This document shows, piece by piece, positions 63,394 through 64,000 of a stretch of 64,000 bases of DNA. How positions within the stretch are numbered: the first letter of the stretch is position 1; the number at the start of each line of letters is the position of its first letter. Source of the DNA: an uncultured Lysobacteraceae bacterium (GTDB taxonomy: Bacteria > Pseudomonadota > Gammaproteobacteria > Xanthomonadales > Xanthomonadaceae). The position numbers and the translations under genes were made by a program. The DNA lies in contig CAMLLG010000011.1 in NCBI GenBank assembly GCA_946480825.1, forward strand, positions 1 through 64,000, written 5' to 3'. Under the pieces are notes generated by a model. The model was not told where the DNA came from, searched no databases, and worked only from the letters and a program-made list of their open reading frames with translations.

Positions 63394-64000
<607 letters not shown>

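Overview
The window is about 70% G+C chromosomal DNA from a member of the Lysobacteraceae (Xanthomonadaceae), most likely a Lysobacter-like predatory or lytic bacterium. The indications are a close homologue of Lysobacter alpha-lytic protease at the same precursor length, a lipase carrying the XVIPCD secretion domain of the xanthomonad bacteria-killing type IV secretion system, RAYT/REP elements with the GTAGCCCGGGTCTCGCC head, and the parAB-rsmG block. No rRNA, tRNA or CRISPR array was seen.

Layout. 0-12 kb: the end of a YadG-type ABC ATPase gene, ferredoxin-NADP reductase, a secreted S33 peptidase, natAB, an SLC13 permease, icd, the alpha-lytic protease and a Tat-exported NAD-epimerase. 12-17 kb is an accessory island: an AT-rich antiviral-type reverse transcriptase behind a hairpin-rich 0.44 kb non-coding stretch, a truncated RAYT, a yadGH-type exporter, and a full-length RAYT between inverted REPs. 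17-29 kb: a molybdenum hydroxylase operon (iorAB, xdhC, mocA-like), queF, an M20 amidohydrolase, an amino-acid permease and a glycosyltransferase pair. 29-31 kb: a second, lower-GC insertion with an AAA ATPase and a DUF4276 protein, placed next to parB. 31-37 kb: parBA, rsmG, a phosphopantetheinyl transferase divergent from an AMP-ligase, and exonuclease III.

37.8-46.9 kb (minus strand) looks like a polypeptide-scavenging locus: aldehyde dehydrogenase, two exported cyanophycinases, a TonB receptor and a YfcC permease. Each cyanophycinase gene is followed by a nearly identical 23-codon mini-gene that I cannot assign. 47.5-50.2 kb is a DUF2157-DUF4401-GDYXXLXY operon. 50.9-57.9 kb is a six-gene RDD-SpoIIM-DUF4129-DUF4350-MoxR-DUF58 operon with overlapping starts and stops. 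57.9-60.2 kb carries a DUF2235/XVIPCD effector with a lipoprotein that is probably its immunity protein. The window ends with small proteins, aroE and a partial hemB.

The best candidates for something new are the reverse transcriptase with its structured upstream RNA, the duplicated cyanophycinase/mini-ORF pairs, the effector-immunity pair, and the AAA-DUF4276 module. Functions come from motifs read by eye; no database search was possible.
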